Positions 54,057 to 63,568 of a stretch of DNA of 64,000 nucleotides are shown piece by piece. The notes under the pieces are model-generated. The model was not told where the DNA came from, made no database searches, and saw nothing but the letters and a program-made list of their open reading frames with translations. The position numbers were made by a program, and so were the translations under genes. The stretch lies in NCBI GenBank assembly GCA_900318915.1, contig ONMI01000003.1, forward strand, positions 37,021-101,020, written 5' to 3'. The DNA comes from an uncultured Prevotellaceae bacterium (GTDB lineage: Bacteria; Bacteroidota; Bacteroidia; Bacteroidales; Bacteroidaceae). Within the stretch, counting starts at the first letter, position 1. Each line of letters starts with the position of its first letter.

Positions 54057-54908
54057 TTATTTCACCAGGATGACGAGGAACTTGGTGGTGCTCCAGAATT
54101 TGTCGGGGTTGGTGATGCGCAGGATGTACTGTCCGTTGGCGTCGGGACGCAGGGTGTAGGTGTCGGCGGGGTGGTCGGTCTTTATCTTGGCCGACTTGGA
54201 GTAGAGCTTGATTTCCTTGTCTACACGGGTGTCAATCTTGGTGAAGTAGTTCTTGTTGAAGTTGCTCCTCAGCACTTCGCCCTTCTCCAGAATCTTCTGC
54301 TCCTTGAGCTCGCTCTTGGTGCCGAACACATAGTAGGCCGTGTGAATCTGCTTGTCCTGATCGCTGATGGTCTGCGACTTCTTGTTCGACTCTTCCTTCA
54401 GGTCGCTCACATTGTCGTTGAGCTCGGTGATGGCCTTGTCCAACTCGCTGATGTGGAAGTCTTTGTTGTTCAGTTCCTCACGCAGCGCTTTAATGGTGTT
54501 CTCCTGGTCCTGCATCTGCTTCACCAAGCCATCGATGGTCTTGCGGAGCTCCTCGCCGTTGATGGTGCTCTCACGCAGTTTCTGACGCAGACTTTCGATG
54601 CGGTCGCGGTTCTGCATCATCGTCTCCTGGATAAACTCCATGTCCTTGCGTATCACCGCCTTGCGGTCGGCACCCTCGCCTTCCTTGGCGATGGTCACAC
54701 GGCCCTCGGCCTCGCTGATGAGACGGAATCCCTCCTGTATCTCGTTGAAGGTGGCCATCATGTCGTTTATCTCGTTGTTCTTCTGGTCGAGCATCTTCTG
54801 CAGTGAGTCGTTCTGCTGCAGCTGAACGTCGATCATCGGGGTCTTTTTCTCTTTCTCGCATGCAGTGAGTACGAACAGAAGGCATGCGAACCACACAAGT
54901 TTCTTCAT
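54057..54908 (-). CDS. Coiled-coil lipoprotein (Cbp1-like adhesin family, tentative)
   Basis: 283 residues. Lipobox LTAC followed by EKEKK. Residues about 28-190 are a long heptad-rich coiled coil (NDSLQKMLDQKNNEINDMM, ESLRQKLRES, KALREELNNKDFHISELDKA), then a globular C-terminal domain (HTAYYVFGTKSELKEQKIL, TLRPDANGQYILRITNPDKFW). The C-terminal pattern recalls proteins annotated as Cbp1-family collagen-binding adhesins; this name is from memory and may not reflect function. Alternatively a structural envelope protein. Next to rsmI, 3 nt apart. Confidence 0.7.
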   Translation of the reverse strand: MKKLVWFACLLFVLTACEKEKKTPMIDVQLQQNDSLQKMLDQKNNEINDMMATFNEIQEGFRLISEAEGRVTIAKEGEGADRKAVIRKDMEFIQETMMQNRDRIESLRQKLRESTINGEELRKTIDGLVKQMQDQENTIKALREELNNKDFHISELDKAITELNDNVSDLKEESNKKSQTISDQDKQIHTAYYVFGTKSELKEQKILEKGEVLRSNFNKNYFTKIDTRVDKEIKLYSKSAKIKTDHPADTYTLRPDANGQYILRITNPDKFWSTTKFLVILVK

Positions 54909-54911
54909 AAA

Positions 54912-55658
54912 TTATTCTGTTTGAGAGTTGTTTGTTTCTAATGTAGCATGTTTGCGGGCTTGCTTGGCAGCCTCTTTCAGCATTTTCTCGTCGGCACCGG
55001 CCACTATCAGCACAATCTCGCCTCGCGGCGGCTCGGCGGTGAAGTGGGCGGCCAACTCGCTAAGGGTGCCCCGGCGGCATTCCTCGTGCACCTTCGATAT
55101 CTCGCGCACCACGGCGCCCTGGCGGTCGGCCCCGAAAGCCTCGGCCAGTTGCTCGAGCGTCTTGACCAACCGGTGGGGCGACTCGTAGAAAATCATGGTG
55201 CGGGTCTCCTGGAGGAGCGACGCGATGCGGGTGGCGCGTCCTTTCTTTTGCGGCAGGAAGCCCTCGAAGCAGAAACGGTCGTCGGGCAGACCCGACACCA
55301 CCAGTGCCGGCACGAAGGCTGTGGCGCCCGGCAGACACTGTACCTCGATGCCCGCCGCCACCGCCTCGCGCACCAGGAAGAATCCCGGGTCGCTGATGCC
55401 GGGGGTGCCTGCATCGCTGATGAGCACAATGTCGGCGCCTGCCTTGAGCCGTTCTATCACCGAGGCGGTGGTGCCGTGCTCGTTGAACTTGTGGTGCGAC
55501 GCCAACCGGTTCTGTATGCCATAATGCTTGAGCAGGATGCCCGACGTGCGGGTGTCCTCGGCAAGGATGAGGTCGGCCTCCTTCAGCAGGCGTAGGGCGC
55601 GCAGCGTGATGTCCTCCATGTTGCCCACAGGGGTGGGTACCACATATAATATGCCCAT
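54912..55658 (-). CDS. rsmI: 16S rRNA (cytidine-1402 2'-O)-methyltransferase
   Basis: 248 residues from the ATG at 55658 (MGILYVVPTPVGN); a longer frame upstream is not homologous. Motifs of the tetrapyrrole-methylase fold: PTPVGNMEDITLRAL, ILAEDTRTSG, SDAGTPGISDPG, LPGATAFVPALVVSGLP, and YESPHR. Methylates C1402 in the ribosomal P site using SAM. Promoter lies almost at the start codon, so the transcript may be nearly leaderless. Divergent from tdk. Confidence 0.94.
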   Translation of the reverse strand: MGILYVVPTPVGNMEDITLRALRLLKEADLILAEDTRTSGILLKHYGIQNRLASHHKFNEHGTTASVIERLKAGADIVLISDAGTPGISDPGFFLVREAVAAGIEVQCLPGATAFVPALVVSGLPDDRFCFEGFLPQKKGRATRIASLLQETRTMIFYESPHRLVKTLEQLAEAFGADRQGAVVREISKVHEECRRGTLSELAAHFTAEPPRGEIVLIVAGADEKMLKEAAKQARKHATLETNNSQTE

Positions 55659-55666
55659 AATTTCGG

Positions 55667-55698
55667 CAAATATACTGCAATTTGGAATAATTGCCAAA
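55667..55698 (-). promoter_or_regulatory. rsmI promoter
   Basis: On the minus strand: TTTGG at about 55698-55694, about 20-nt spacer, TATATTTG at 55674-55667. Predicted start near 55660, i.e. about 2 nt before the ATG. Confidence 0.65.
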
Positions 55699-55736
55699 AA
55701 AATCACCATTTTTTTCGTTTTATGAGCCTTTCTTCG

Positions 55737-55744
55737 TATTTTTG
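55737..55744 (+). promoter_or_regulatory. -7 promoter element of tdk
   Basis: TATTTTTG ends 20 nt before the ATG at 55765; exact -7 consensus. The -33 half (TTCG near 55714) is weak. Confidence 0.5.
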
Positions 55745-55764
55745 CATTCCTACTTGTACGAATC

Positions 55765-56349
55765 ATGATGGATATTATATCTGGTGAGTCCCGCCGAAGG
55801 GGCAGGATAGAAGTGGTGTGCGGGTCGATGTTCTCCGGCAAGACCGAAGAACTCATCCGCCGTATGAAACGCGCCAAGTTTGCCCGGCAGAAGGTGGAGA
55901 TTTTCAAACCCTCTATCGACACCCGCTACTCGGAGGAGGACGTGGTGAGCCACGACCAGCAGCACATTCCCAGCACGCCGGTCGACTCATCGGCGGCACT
56001 GCTCCTGCTGGCCGGCGACATCGACGTGGTGGGCATCGACGAGGCACAGTTCTTCGACCAGGGACTCGTGGCCGTGTGCAACGAGTTGGCCAACCGTGGC
56101 GTGCGCGTCATCGTGGCCGGTCTCGACATGGACTTCAAGGGCGAGCCCTTCGGTCCCATGCCGGCCCTCTGTGCCGTGGCCGACGATGTCACCAAGGTGC
56201 ATGCCATCTGCGTGAAGTGCGGTGCACTGGCTTATCTGAGCCACCGTCTGGTGAGCAACGACCGCCGGGTGCTGCTGGGCGAGAAAGACGAGTATGAGCC
56301 GCTGTGCCGCGAGTGCTACCGCCAGGCCGAGGGCGAAAAAAGCGAGTAG
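55765..56349 (+). CDS. tdk: Thymidine kinase, type II
   Basis: 194 residues. Phosphorylates thymidine for salvage. P-loop [21 protein letters not shown] (Walker B/catalytic), a lasso segment with [20 protein letters not shown] and two Cys pairs CVKCG and CRECY for zinc. ATG at 55765 or 55768. Followed by the AI-2E family transporter gene 41 nt downstream. Confidence 0.95.
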   Translation: MMDIISGESRRRGRIEVVCGSMFSGKTEELIRRMKRAKFARQKVEIFKPSIDTRYSEEDVVSHDQQHIPSTPVDSSAALLLLAGDIDVVGIDEAQFFDQGLVAVCNELANRGVRVIVAGLDMDFKGEPFGPMPALCAVADDVTKVHAICVKCGALAYLSHRLVSNDRRVLLGEKDEYEPLCRECYRQAEGEKSE

Positions 56350-56390
56350 GGCAGCCGCCTGTAAAATTTAGTGTTTTCATACCTAATATT

Positions 56391-57581
56391 ATGATCGATA
56401 AGGAAATTACTTTCGACCGCTTTGTGCGCATCCTTGCGGTGGTGCTCATCATCCTGGCTGTGCTCTGGCTGGTGAACTACTTGAGCGCTGTGCTCCTGCC
56501 TTTCTTCGTGGGGTGGGTGCTGGCCTATCTGCTCAACCCGCTTGTCAACTTCGTGGAGCACAAAATGCACGTGCCTACGAGGGCGCTGTCCATTATCGTG
56601 GCCCTGCTCTTCGTGGCCATCATGGTGGCGGCAGTCATCTACTTCATCGTGCCGCCCATGATTGAGCAGTTTCAGCGCCTGGGCGAGGTGACCGTGAAGT
56701 ATCTCAACCAGAAATCGGTGAACGGCGACTTCGCCGAGATGATACGCAACTGGATGGTGGAGAACCAGGAACGCATACGCGAGTTCTTCCGCAGCCCTGA
56801 CTTCACCGAGGCCCTGAAGGTGTCGATGCCCAAGCTGTTCGCCTTCATCGGAAAGACGGCCAATGTGGTCATCAGCGTGGTGGCGTCGTGCATCACCCTG
56901 CTGTATATGTTCTTCATCCTGCTCGACTACGACAAACTCTCCAACGGATGGGTGCGCATCTTCCCCAAGAGCGCACGCCCCTTCTGGCAGGACCTGATGA
57001 AGGACGCGGCCGCCGCACTCAACAACTATATCCGCGGACAGGGCATGGTGGCCTTCTGCATGGGCGTGATGTTCTGCATCGGATTCACCATCATCGACTT
57101 CCCCATGGCCATCGGCCTCGGCATCCTCATCGGCATCATGGACATGGTGCCCTACCTGCATACCTTTGCCCTGATACCCACCGCTTTCCTGGCCTTGCTC
57201 AAGGCGGCCGACACCGGACAGAACTTCTGGATCATCTTCGGCTCGGCGGTGCTGGTGTTCATCGTCGTGCAGATTATCACCGACATGGTGACCACCCCCA
57301 AGATTATGGGGAACGCCATGGGGCTCAACCCGGCTGTGCTGCTCCTCTCCATCTCGGTGTGGGGCACCCTGCTCGGCTTCATCGGACTCATCGTGGCCCT
57401 GCCGCTCACCACGCTCATCATAGCCTATTACGAGCGCTATGTGACCAAAGACTACCTGGACCGGGCCTTGCCGGGGCCCGATGAGGTGACCCCGTCCGGA
57501 GCGGCACCCCTCGGAGAGGAACAAAAGGGCGAGACAGTTGGGGAGGAAAAACCCCAGAACACGGCGACAGACGGACGATGA
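56391..57581 (+). CDS. AI-2E family transporter (PerM/YdiK-like)
   Basis: 396 residues from the ATG at 56391 (MIDKEITFDRFV). About eight transmembrane helices: VVLIILAVLWLVNYLSAVLL region, YLLNPLVNFVEH, IVALLFVAIMVAAVIYFIVP, then the conserved C-terminal part with GQGMVAFCMGVMFCIGFTII, IGLGILIGIMDMVPY, PKIMGNAMGLNPAVLLLSI and LGFIGLIVALPLTTLI. The family includes AI-2 exporters and Na+/H+ antiporters; substrate is not predictable. Charged C-terminal tail. Confidence 0.85.
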   Translation: MIDKEITFDRFVRILAVVLIILAVLWLVNYLSAVLLPFFVGWVLAYLLNPLVNFVEHKMHVPTRALSIIVALLFVAIMVAAVIYFIVPPMIEQFQRLGEVTVKYLNQKSVNGDFAEMIRNWMVENQERIREFFRSPDFTEALKVSMPKLFAFIGKTANVVISVVASCITLLYMFFILLDYDKLSNGWVRIFPKSARPFWQDLMKDAAAALNNYIRGQGMVAFCMGVMFCIGFTIIDFPMAIGLGILIGIMDMVPYLHTFALIPTAFLALLKAADTGQNFWIIFGSAVLVFIVVQIITDMVTTPKIMGNAMGLNPAVLLLSISVWGTLLGFIGLIVALPLTTLIIAYYERYVTKDYLDRALPGPDEVTPSGAAPLGEEQKGETVGEEKPQNTATDGR

Positions 57582-57601
57582 CGTTAATAGTCGTTAAAGT
57601 G

Positions 57602-57632
57602 TTGGGATGGACATCAAAATGTCGTATCTTTG
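57602..57632 (+). promoter_or_regulatory. ftsX operon promoter
   Basis: TTGG at 57602-57605, 19-nt spacer, TATCTTTG at 57625-57632. Predicted start near 57639, leaving a leader of about 95 nt before the ftsX ATG. Confidence 0.7.
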
Positions 57633-57734
57633 CAAGCATATTCGGGAGAACGGCCCCATTGCACCCCTAAAAAAGAGCATGGAGCCGGCGAAAACGCATG
57701 GAATGTCGTTTACAGTAAAAAACAACCATAGATA

Positions 57735-58616
57735 ATGGCAAACAACAAGAAGAAATCCCGCGGCCGCCAAGGGGGGCTGCAGGTAGCCACTTTGTGTATC
57801 AGCACCTCTATGGTGCTCATCCTTTTGGGTATGGTGGTGCTCACCGTGTTCACCGCCCGCAACCTATCCTCCTATGTGAAGGAGAAACTCACTGTGACCA
57901 TGCTGCTGGGCGAGGACATCACCGACAGCGAGGCACAGCAGCTCTGCGGCAAACTGAGCGCGCGGCCCTATATCAGTAACCTGGAATACATCAGCAAGGA
58001 GCAGGTGCTCGAGGAACAGAAAGAGTCGATGGGCACCGACCCCTCCGAGTTTGCCGGTGTCAACCCCTTCGTCTCGGAAATTGACTTTCAGTTGGCCGCC
58101 GAGTATGCCAACAACGACTCTCTCCAGTGGATATCGAAGGAGCTGAAACAGTTGCCCAAAGTGACGGAAATCACCTATCCGCAGGACCTGATAGACAGTG
58201 TGAACAAGACGCTCCGCAAGATTAGTCTCGTGCTCCTTATCCTGGCCGGTCTGCTGCTCTTCGTGTCGTTTGCCCTCATCAACAACACCGTGCGCCTGGG
58301 CATCTACTCGCGCCGCTTCGGCATCCACACCATGAAGTTGGTGGGTGCCTCGTGGAATTTCATCCGCAAGCCCTTCATCCGCCGCGCTGTCATGCTGGGC
58401 CTCCTGGCCGGCATCATCGCCATCATCGTGCTGGGCATCGGCGTATACATGCTTATGAACTACGAACCCGACGTGAGAGAGGTAATCACCCCCGAGGTGC
58501 TGGTGGTCACCGCAGTGGCCGTGCTGGTGTTCGGCGTGGTCATCACCACGCTGTGCAGCTGGTTCTCCGTCAACCGCTTCCTCCGCATGAAGGCAGGCGA
58601 GCTCTACAAAATCTAA
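57735..58616 (+). CDS. ftsX: Cell division protein FtsX (ABC permease)
   Basis: 293 residues, four transmembrane helices (one near 25-45, three from about 165 on) and a periplasmic domain between the first two (SYVKEKLTVTMLLGEDITD, ISKEQVLEEQKESMG). FtsX with the ATPase FtsE activates peptidoglycan hydrolases at division. ftsE is not adjacent here, as is usual in Bacteroidales. Starts an operon with DUF3098, uppP, truB, queA and folK. Confidence 0.92.
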   Translation: MANNKKKSRGRQGGLQVATLCISTSMVLILLGMVVLTVFTARNLSSYVKEKLTVTMLLGEDITDSEAQQLCGKLSARPYISNLEYISKEQVLEEQKESMGTDPSEFAGVNPFVSEIDFQLAAEYANNDSLQWISKELKQLPKVTEITYPQDLIDSVNKTLRKISLVLLILAGLLLFVSFALINNTVRLGIYSRRFGIHTMKLVGASWNFIRKPFIRRAVMLGLLAGIIAIIVLGIGVYMLMNYEPDVREVITPEVLVVTAVAVLVFGVVITTLCSWFSVNRFLRMKAGELYKI

Positions 58617-58627
58617 AATAATCAGAT

Positions 58628-58903
58628 ATGGACAAGAGAAATCTGGCCTTCGGCCGTACCAATTTCATCCTGCTGGCCGTAGGCATGGCCATCGTCATCA
58701 TCGGTTTCATCCTCATGGGCGGCGCCGGTTCCACCGCCGAGGAGTTCAATGCCGACATCTTCAGTGTGCGGCGCATCAAGGTGGCACCCGTGGTGTGCTT
58801 CCTGGGCTTCATCTCCATGATATATGCCGTGGTGTACCGTCCGAAGAACCGTGACGAGAAACAGTCTACAGAAACCGGCAGCAAGAAGGAGGGGAACAAA
58901 TGA
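58628..58903 (+). CDS. DUF3098 two-helix membrane protein
   Basis: 91 residues: LAFGRTNFILLAVGMAIVIIGF and APVVCFLGFISMIYAVVY give two helices, with an acidic linker that contains GGAGSTAEEFNADIFS and a charged tail. Family conserved between ftsX and uppP in Bacteroidetes. Overlaps uppP by 4 nt (ATGA). Function unknown, probably linked to envelope growth. Confidence 0.82.
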   Translation: MDKRNLAFGRTNFILLAVGMAIVIIGFILMGGAGSTAEEFNADIFSVRRIKVAPVVCFLGFISMIYAVVYRPKNRDEKQSTETGSKKEGNK

Positions 58904-59757
58904 CCTGGCTCGAGACCGTCATCATAGCGGTGGTGGAGGGACTCACCGAGTTTCTGCCCGTTTCCTCTACCGGACACATGATCATCACGCAGAACCTGCT
59001 GGGCATTCCGCAGGGCGACCCCTTTGTGCATGCCTTCACCTTCATCATACAGTTTGGGGCCATCCTTTCCGTGGTGTGCCTCTATTGGAAGAAATTCTTC
59101 CACATCGACCACACGCCGGCACCCGCCGGCAGCAATGCCTGGCAGAAGCTGATACACAAGTTCCGCTTCTACTGGCTGCTCTTCGTGGGCGTGCTGCCCG
59201 CCGTGGTGATAGGACTGCTGGCCAAGAAGTCGGGACTGCTCGACTGGCTGCTCGACAGCGTCGAGGTGGTGGCCGTGATGCTGGTGCTCGGAGGCGTGTT
59301 CATGCTCTTCTGCGACAAACTGTTCAACAAGGGCAGTGAGAAGACCAAGGTCAACGAGAAGAAGGCCTTCAACATCGGCCTCTATCAGTGCATCTCCGTC
59401 ATACCGGGCGTGTCGCGCTCCATGGCCACCATCGTGGGCGGTATGACGCAGGGCCTCAGCCGTAAGAACGCTGCCGAGTTCTCCTTCTTCCTGGCCGTGC
59501 CCACCATGGCCGGCGCCACCCTGCTCGACCTGCTCGACCTGCTCAAGGAAGAGGGCGCATGGGCCTCGTCGCACAACATCACCATGCTCGTGCTGGGATG
59601 TGTGGTGGCCTTCATCGTGGCCCTGCTCGCCATGAAATGGTTCGTGGCCTTCCTCACCAAATATGGCTTCAAGGCCTTCGGTATCTACCGCATTATCGTG
59701 GGCGGCATCATCATCCTGCTGCTGCTCACCGGACACTCACTCGCAATGGTCGACTGA
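58900..59757 (+). CDS. uppP: Undecaprenyl-diphosphatase
   Basis: 285 residues, eight or so helices. BacA motifs EGLTEFLPVSSTGHMII (active-site Glu and Ser/Thr/His) and IPGVSRSMATI (Arg motif). Recycles undecaprenyl pyrophosphate to the monophosphate lipid carrier; gives bacitracin tolerance when abundant. Stop codon overlaps the truB start (TGATG). Confidence 0.95.
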   Translation: MTWLETVIIAVVEGLTEFLPVSSTGHMIITQNLLGIPQGDPFVHAFTFIIQFGAILSVVCLYWKKFFHIDHTPAPAGSNAWQKLIHKFRFYWLLFVGVLPAVVIGLLAKKSGLLDWLLDSVEVVAVMLVLGGVFMLFCDKLFNKGSEKTKVNEKKAFNIGLYQCISVIPGVSRSMATIVGGMTQGLSRKNAAEFSFFLAVPTMAGATLLDLLDLLKEEGAWASSHNITMLVLGCVVAFIVALLAMKWFVAFLTKYGFKAFGIYRIIVGGIIILLLLTGHSLAMVD

Positions 59758-60473
59758 TGGACTTCCGCGAGGGTGAAATGATCTATATCGACAAGCCTTA
59801 CGGCATGTCAAGCTTCGGGGCACTGGCCCATGTGCGCTACCTGCTCTGCCGCAAACTGGGGGTGAAAAAGCTCAAGACCGGACATGCCGGCACGCTCGAC
59901 CCGCTGGCCACCGGCGTGCTCATACTCTGCACCGGCAAGGCCACCAAGCAGATAGAGCGCCTGCAGGCAGGATCAAAGGAGTATGTGGCTGACCTGCAGC
60001 TGGGGGCCACCACACCGAGCTTCGACCGTGAACACACTGTCGACTTTACCTATCCCACCCGCCATATCAGCCGTGAACTGGTGGAGCGGGTGCTGCCCAC
60101 CTTCTTGGGCGAGATAGCGCAGGTGCCGCCCTCCTACAGCGCCTGCAAAGTGGACGGCAAACGGGCCTACAAACTGATGCGAAAGGGCAATGACGTGCAG
60201 CTCAAGCCCAAAATGCTGCGCATCGACGAGATAGAACTGCTGCGCTACGACGATGAGCGGAAAACCCTGCGCATCAGGGTAGTGTGCGGAAAAGGCACCT
60301 ATATCAGAGCCTTGGCACGCGACATCGGACAGGCTCTGGGAAGCGGAGCATTCCTTACCGACCTGCGCCGCACCAGGGTGGGGGAGGTGACGGTGGAGCA
60401 GTGCCTCACACTGGAGCAGGTGCCCGCATGGCTCGACTCGCTGCAGATAGAAAACGAAAACAACAAACAATAG
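59757..60473 (+). CDS. truB: tRNA pseudouridine synthase B
   Basis: 238 residues from the ATG at 59757. Makes psi-55 in the T-loop of tRNAs. Catalytic Asp in [19 protein letters not shown], plus [30 protein letters not shown], and [20 protein letters not shown]. Lacks a clear C-terminal PUA domain, as common for the shorter Bacteroidetes form. Thirteen nt before queA. Confidence 0.94.
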   Translation: MDFREGEMIYIDKPYGMSSFGALAHVRYLLCRKLGVKKLKTGHAGTLDPLATGVLILCTGKATKQIERLQAGSKEYVADLQLGATTPSFDREHTVDFTYPTRHISRELVERVLPTFLGEIAQVPPSYSACKVDGKRAYKLMRKGNDVQLKPKMLRIDEIELLRYDDERKTLRIRVVCGKGTYIRALARDIGQALGSGAFLTDLRRTRVGEVTVEQCLTLEQVPAWLDSLQIENENNKQ

Positions 60474-60486
60474 AAAGGAATATCGG

Positions 60487-61605
60487 ATGAAGCTGTCGCA
60501 ATTCAAATTCAAACTCACCGACGAGGACATCGCGCTCGAACCGTCGTATCACCGCGATGAATGCCGGCTGATGATCCTGCACAGGAAATCGAACAAGATT
60601 GACCTCTACCGTACCGACGAAAACGGAGAACCCCTCACCGACGAGGAGGGCAATAAGGTGTATCTCGACTTCCGCAATGTGCTCGACCACTTCGACGAGG
60701 GCGATGTGTTCGTGTTCAACGACACGAAGGTGTTTCCCGCCCGTCTCTACGGTACCAAGGAACGGACCGATGCCAAGATTGAAGTGTTCCTGCTCAGAGA
60801 ACTCAATGAGGAGATGCGCCTGTGGGATGTGCTCGTGGAGCCCGCCCGCAAGATACGCATCGGCAACAAACTGTTCTTCGACGACAGTGGAACCATGGTG
60901 GCCGAGGTAATCGACAACACCACCAGCCGCGGACGCACGCTCCGCTTCCTCTACGACTGTCCCCACGACAAGTTCAAGAAAGAACTCTATGCCCTGGGCG
61001 AGGCACCGCTGCCCCATTATATCGTCGACCGCCGTGCCGCCACCGAAGACGACATGGACCGCTTCCAGTGCATCTTCGCCAAGAACGAGGGCGCCGTCAC
61101 GGCTCCCGCCTCCGGCTTGCACTTCAGCCGCGAGCTGATGAAGAGAATGGAGATAAAGGGCATCAATTTCGCCTTTATCACCCTGCATTGTGCCTTAGGC
61201 AATTTCCACGACATCGAGGTGGAGGACCTGACCAAGCACAAGATGGACTCCGAGCAGATGTTTGTGGAGAAAGAGGCCTGCGACATCGTCAATGAAGCCA
61301 AACTGGCCAAGCATCATGTGTGTGCCGTGGGCACAAGCGTGATCAAGGCCACGGAGACGGCCGTGGGCACCGACGGACTGCTCAAGGAGTATGAGGGATG
61401 GACCAACAAGTTTATCTTCCCGCCGTACGATTTCGGACTGGCCGACTCGATGATATGCAATTTCTATCATCCCATGTCCACCCTGCTCATGTCGTCGTGC
61501 GCCTTCGGCGGCTACGAACTGGTCATGAAAGCCTACCAGTTGGCCCAAGAGCATGGTTATAAGTTCGGCTGCTACGGTGATGCCATGCTCATACTCGATG
61601 ACTGA
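60487..61605 (+). CDS. queA: S-adenosylmethionine:tRNA ribosyltransferase-isomerase
   Basis: 372 residues. Transfers the ribosyl group of SAM to preQ1 in tRNA, forming epoxyqueuosine. Motifs [51 protein letters not shown] and [10 protein letters not shown]. An acidic insert ([18 protein letters not shown], about 43-60) is present near the N-terminus. Overlaps folK by 8 nt. Confidence 0.92.
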   Translation: MKLSQFKFKLTDEDIALEPSYHRDECRLMILHRKSNKIDLYRTDENGEPLTDEEGNKVYLDFRNVLDHFDEGDVFVFNDTKVFPARLYGTKERTDAKIEVFLLRELNEEMRLWDVLVEPARKIRIGNKLFFDDSGTMVAEVIDNTTSRGRTLRFLYDCPHDKFKKELYALGEAPLPHYIVDRRAATEDDMDRFQCIFAKNEGAVTAPASGLHFSRELMKRMEIKGINFAFITLHCALGNFHDIEVEDLTKHKMDSEQMFVEKEACDIVNEAKLAKHHVCAVGTSVIKATETAVGTDGLLKEYEGWTNKFIFPPYDFGLADSMICNFYHPMSTLLMSSCAFGGYELVMKAYQLAQEHGYKFGCYGDAMLILDD

Positions 61606-62065
61606 TACTACGCTGCACAAGGCATACCTCTCCTTAGGGTCGAATCTGGGCGACGGAGCGGCCAATATGGAGAGGGCCATAGAAAAAATAGAAGAGCTGG
61701 CCGGGCACGTGGAGTGCCGGTCAGCTCTTTATGTCACTGAGCCGTGGGGATTTGCCTCAGAACATCTCTTCACCAATGCCGCTGTGATGTGCCTCACGCC
61801 ACTCAGTCCTCATGATCTGCTTGCCGCCACCCAGCGCATTGAGCGCGAAATGGGGCGGAAGAAGAAGTCGGTCGGAGGGGTCTATCATGACCGTATCATC
61901 GATATCGACATCTTGCTCTATGATGACTGCCGGGTGGATGACCCTGACCTCAAGATACCCCATCCGCTTATGTGGAAGCGCGACTTTGTGATGCAGCCGC
62001 TCAGCGAAATCTTTCCCGAGGTATGGCAAAGTCCGCTTGCGCCTACTTCTTCTTCATCCACCTGA
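61598..62065 (+). CDS. folK: 2-Amino-4-hydroxy-6-hydroxymethyldihydropteridine pyrophosphokinase
   Basis: 155 residues from the ATG at 61598 ([16 protein letters not shown]). Folate pathway enzyme. [37 protein letters not shown] and DIDILLYDD (metal-binding Asp pair) followed by [19 protein letters not shown]. Last gene of the ftsX operon; its 3' end overlaps the convergent nuclease gene by 23 nt. Confidence 0.95.
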   Translation: MTDTTLHKAYLSLGSNLGDGAANMERAIEKIEELAGHVECRSALYVTEPWGFASEHLFTNAAVMCLTPLSPHDLLAATQRIEREMGRKKKSVGGVYHDRIIDIDILLYDDCRVDDPDLKIPHPLMWKRDFVMQPLSEIFPEVWQSPLAPTSSSST

Positions 62066-62960
62066 TGTGTGCCATCACGGGGTAGTGGTCGCTCGGGGCT
62101 CGCTTCACGAACGACTTGAAAGAGATTTCCTGCGGCGCGTCATGCCCTTTCTGCTCTTCGGCGGCCACTGGAGTCCAATAGGCATCGGTGAGCACACCGT
62201 AGCGCTCCACCTTGAAGCGCGGTGAAAGGAAGATGTGGTCAATGCGGCTCTCGGTGTAGAGGTCGGTGTTGAACGAGTTGAACGTGCCGTTCTCGGCAAA
62301 CCGGTGTTCGGCCACCGTATAGGAGTCTACCAGCACACCCGACTGGGTGAAGATGCGGTATATCTCATCGTTCTGGTCCACATTGAAGTCGCCCGTCAGC
62401 ACCACGGGTGCGTCGCCGGCTATCTCCTTGATCTTGCTTACCACCAGCTTGGCGGCCTCGCGGCGTGCAACTTTGCCCACATGGTCCATGTGGAGGTTGA
62501 AGTAGTAGAACCGCAGCCGCGAGTGCAACAGCTTGAACTTTCCCCAAGTGCAGATGCGCACACAGGCAGCATCCCATCCCAATCCAGGCTTCTCGGGATG
62601 CTCCGAAAGCCAGAAGTTGCCCTCGTCGAGCAGTTTCACACGGTCGCGGTGGTAGAAAATGGCGGCATACTCGCCTTGCTCCTTCCCGTCGTCGCGGCCC
62701 ACGCCGATGTGACCGTATTGGGGCAGGGTGCGCTCGAAATCGCGCAACTGGTCGACGAGCACTTCCTGCGCACCGAAGATATCGGGCTGCTCAAAAAGTA
62801 TCTGGTCGCTCATCACTTGCAGACGTTTCGACCATATATTGCCGTTCAGTGAGTCGGGCTGGTTGTGGTAGCGTATGTTGTAGCTGCCCACAAAGAGCTC
62901 CTGGGCGCTGGTGGTGACGTCGAGCAGGCAGAGAAGCAGGAGAAGAAAAGTCTTTTTCAT
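62043..62960 (-). CDS. Secreted endonuclease/exonuclease/phosphatase family protein
   Basis: 305 residues, signal peptide (ending TSAQ). EEP fold motifs: [22 protein letters not shown] (metal Glu), NLHMDHVGKVARREAA, LTGDFNVDQND, RIDHIFLS and [12 protein letters not shown] (catalytic His). Mg-dependent hydrolase of a phosphodiester or phosphomonoester; in Bacteroidetes such secreted enzymes act on nucleic acids, phospholipids or unknown esters. Confidence 0.82.
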   Translation of the reverse strand: MKKTFLLLLLCLLDVTTSAQELFVGSYNIRYHNQPDSLNGNIWSKRLQVMSDQILFEQPDIFGAQEVLVDQLRDFERTLPQYGHIGVGRDDGKEQGEYAAIFYHRDRVKLLDEGNFWLSEHPEKPGLGWDAACVRICTWGKFKLLHSRLRFYYFNLHMDHVGKVARREAAKLVVSKIKEIAGDAPVVLTGDFNVDQNDEIYRIFTQSGVLVDSYTVAEHRFAENGTFNSFNTDLYTESRIDHIFLSPRFKVERYGVLTDAYWTPVAAEEQKGHDAPQEISFKSFVKRAPSDHYPVMAHIRWMKKK

Positions 62961-63031
62961 GGTTCTTTTTGTTTTTAGGGGGGTGTCTTAATGGTATCCG
63001 GCGTGTGATGTGTGAAGTAGGGATAAAAGTA

Positions 63032-63067
63032 AATCCCCGCTCACAGTGCAACCATGATGCGGGGATT
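63032..63067 (-). terminator. rpsO terminator
   Basis: 9-bp arms aatccccgc / gcggggatt with an 18-nt loop, 20 nt past the rpsO stop on the minus strand, followed by tttactttta on that strand. Confidence 0.7.
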
Positions 63068-63087
63068 CATTGTTTTTGTCTGCCCGA

Positions 63088-63357
63088 TTATTTACGCAGG
63101 CCGAGGGCCTTCACGATGGCGCGGTAGCGCTCAATGTCGCGGTCGTAGAGATAGTTGAGCAGAGCGCGGCGTTTTCCTACCAACTTGGTCAGAGACCGTG
63201 CAGTAGTATGATCTTTGTGGTTCTTCTTCAGGTGCTCCGTCAGATGGGCAATACGGTAGGAGAACAATGCTATCTGGCTCTCAGCGGAACCAGTATCAGA
63301 GTTGGACTTTCCGTACTTGCCAAAGATCTCTTCTTTTTTTGCCTTGTCTAAATACAT
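63088..63357 (-). CDS. rpsO: 30S ribosomal protein S15
   Basis: 89 residues, exact family length. Binds 16S rRNA helices 20-22 in the 30S platform. Conserved segments: [24 protein letters not shown] (central part), [23 protein letters not shown] and [12 protein letters not shown]. Monocistronic, with a strong promoter and a terminator; no pnp gene adjoins in this window. Confidence 0.97.
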   Translation of the reverse strand: MYLDKAKKEEIFGKYGKSNSDTGSAESQIALFSYRIAHLTEHLKKNHKDHTTARSLTKLVGKRRALLNYLYDRDIERYRAIVKALGLRK

Positions 63358-63410
63358 CTTTACTAGTTGTGAATTAAATGGTTATTTTATCAGTGCAAAT
63401 TTTTGCGGTG

Positions 63411-63442
63411 CAAAGGTACTGCTTTTCCCACAACCCCGCAAA
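63411..63442 (-). promoter_or_regulatory. rpsO promoter
   Basis: On the minus strand: TTTG at 63442-63439, 20-nt spacer, TACCTTTG at 63418-63411. Predicted start near 63404, leader of about 47 nt. Confidence 0.75.
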
Positions 63443-63513
63443 TTTTTTCCGTCTTTTTTATGAAAGTGAACCTAAAAATAGCTCGGGTGTTTACCTTTCA
63501 ATGAATAATTGTA

Positions 63514-63521
63514 TATATTTG
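63514..63521 (+). promoter_or_regulatory. -7 promoter element of the DUF1810 gene
   Basis: TATATTTG, 48 nt before the ATG at 63569. Exact -7 consensus; the -33 half is poor. Confidence 0.45.
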
Positions 63522-63568
63522 TAGCCAAAAATAATCCAAGAAGCTCACTAATTAAAAAGATACGAAAA

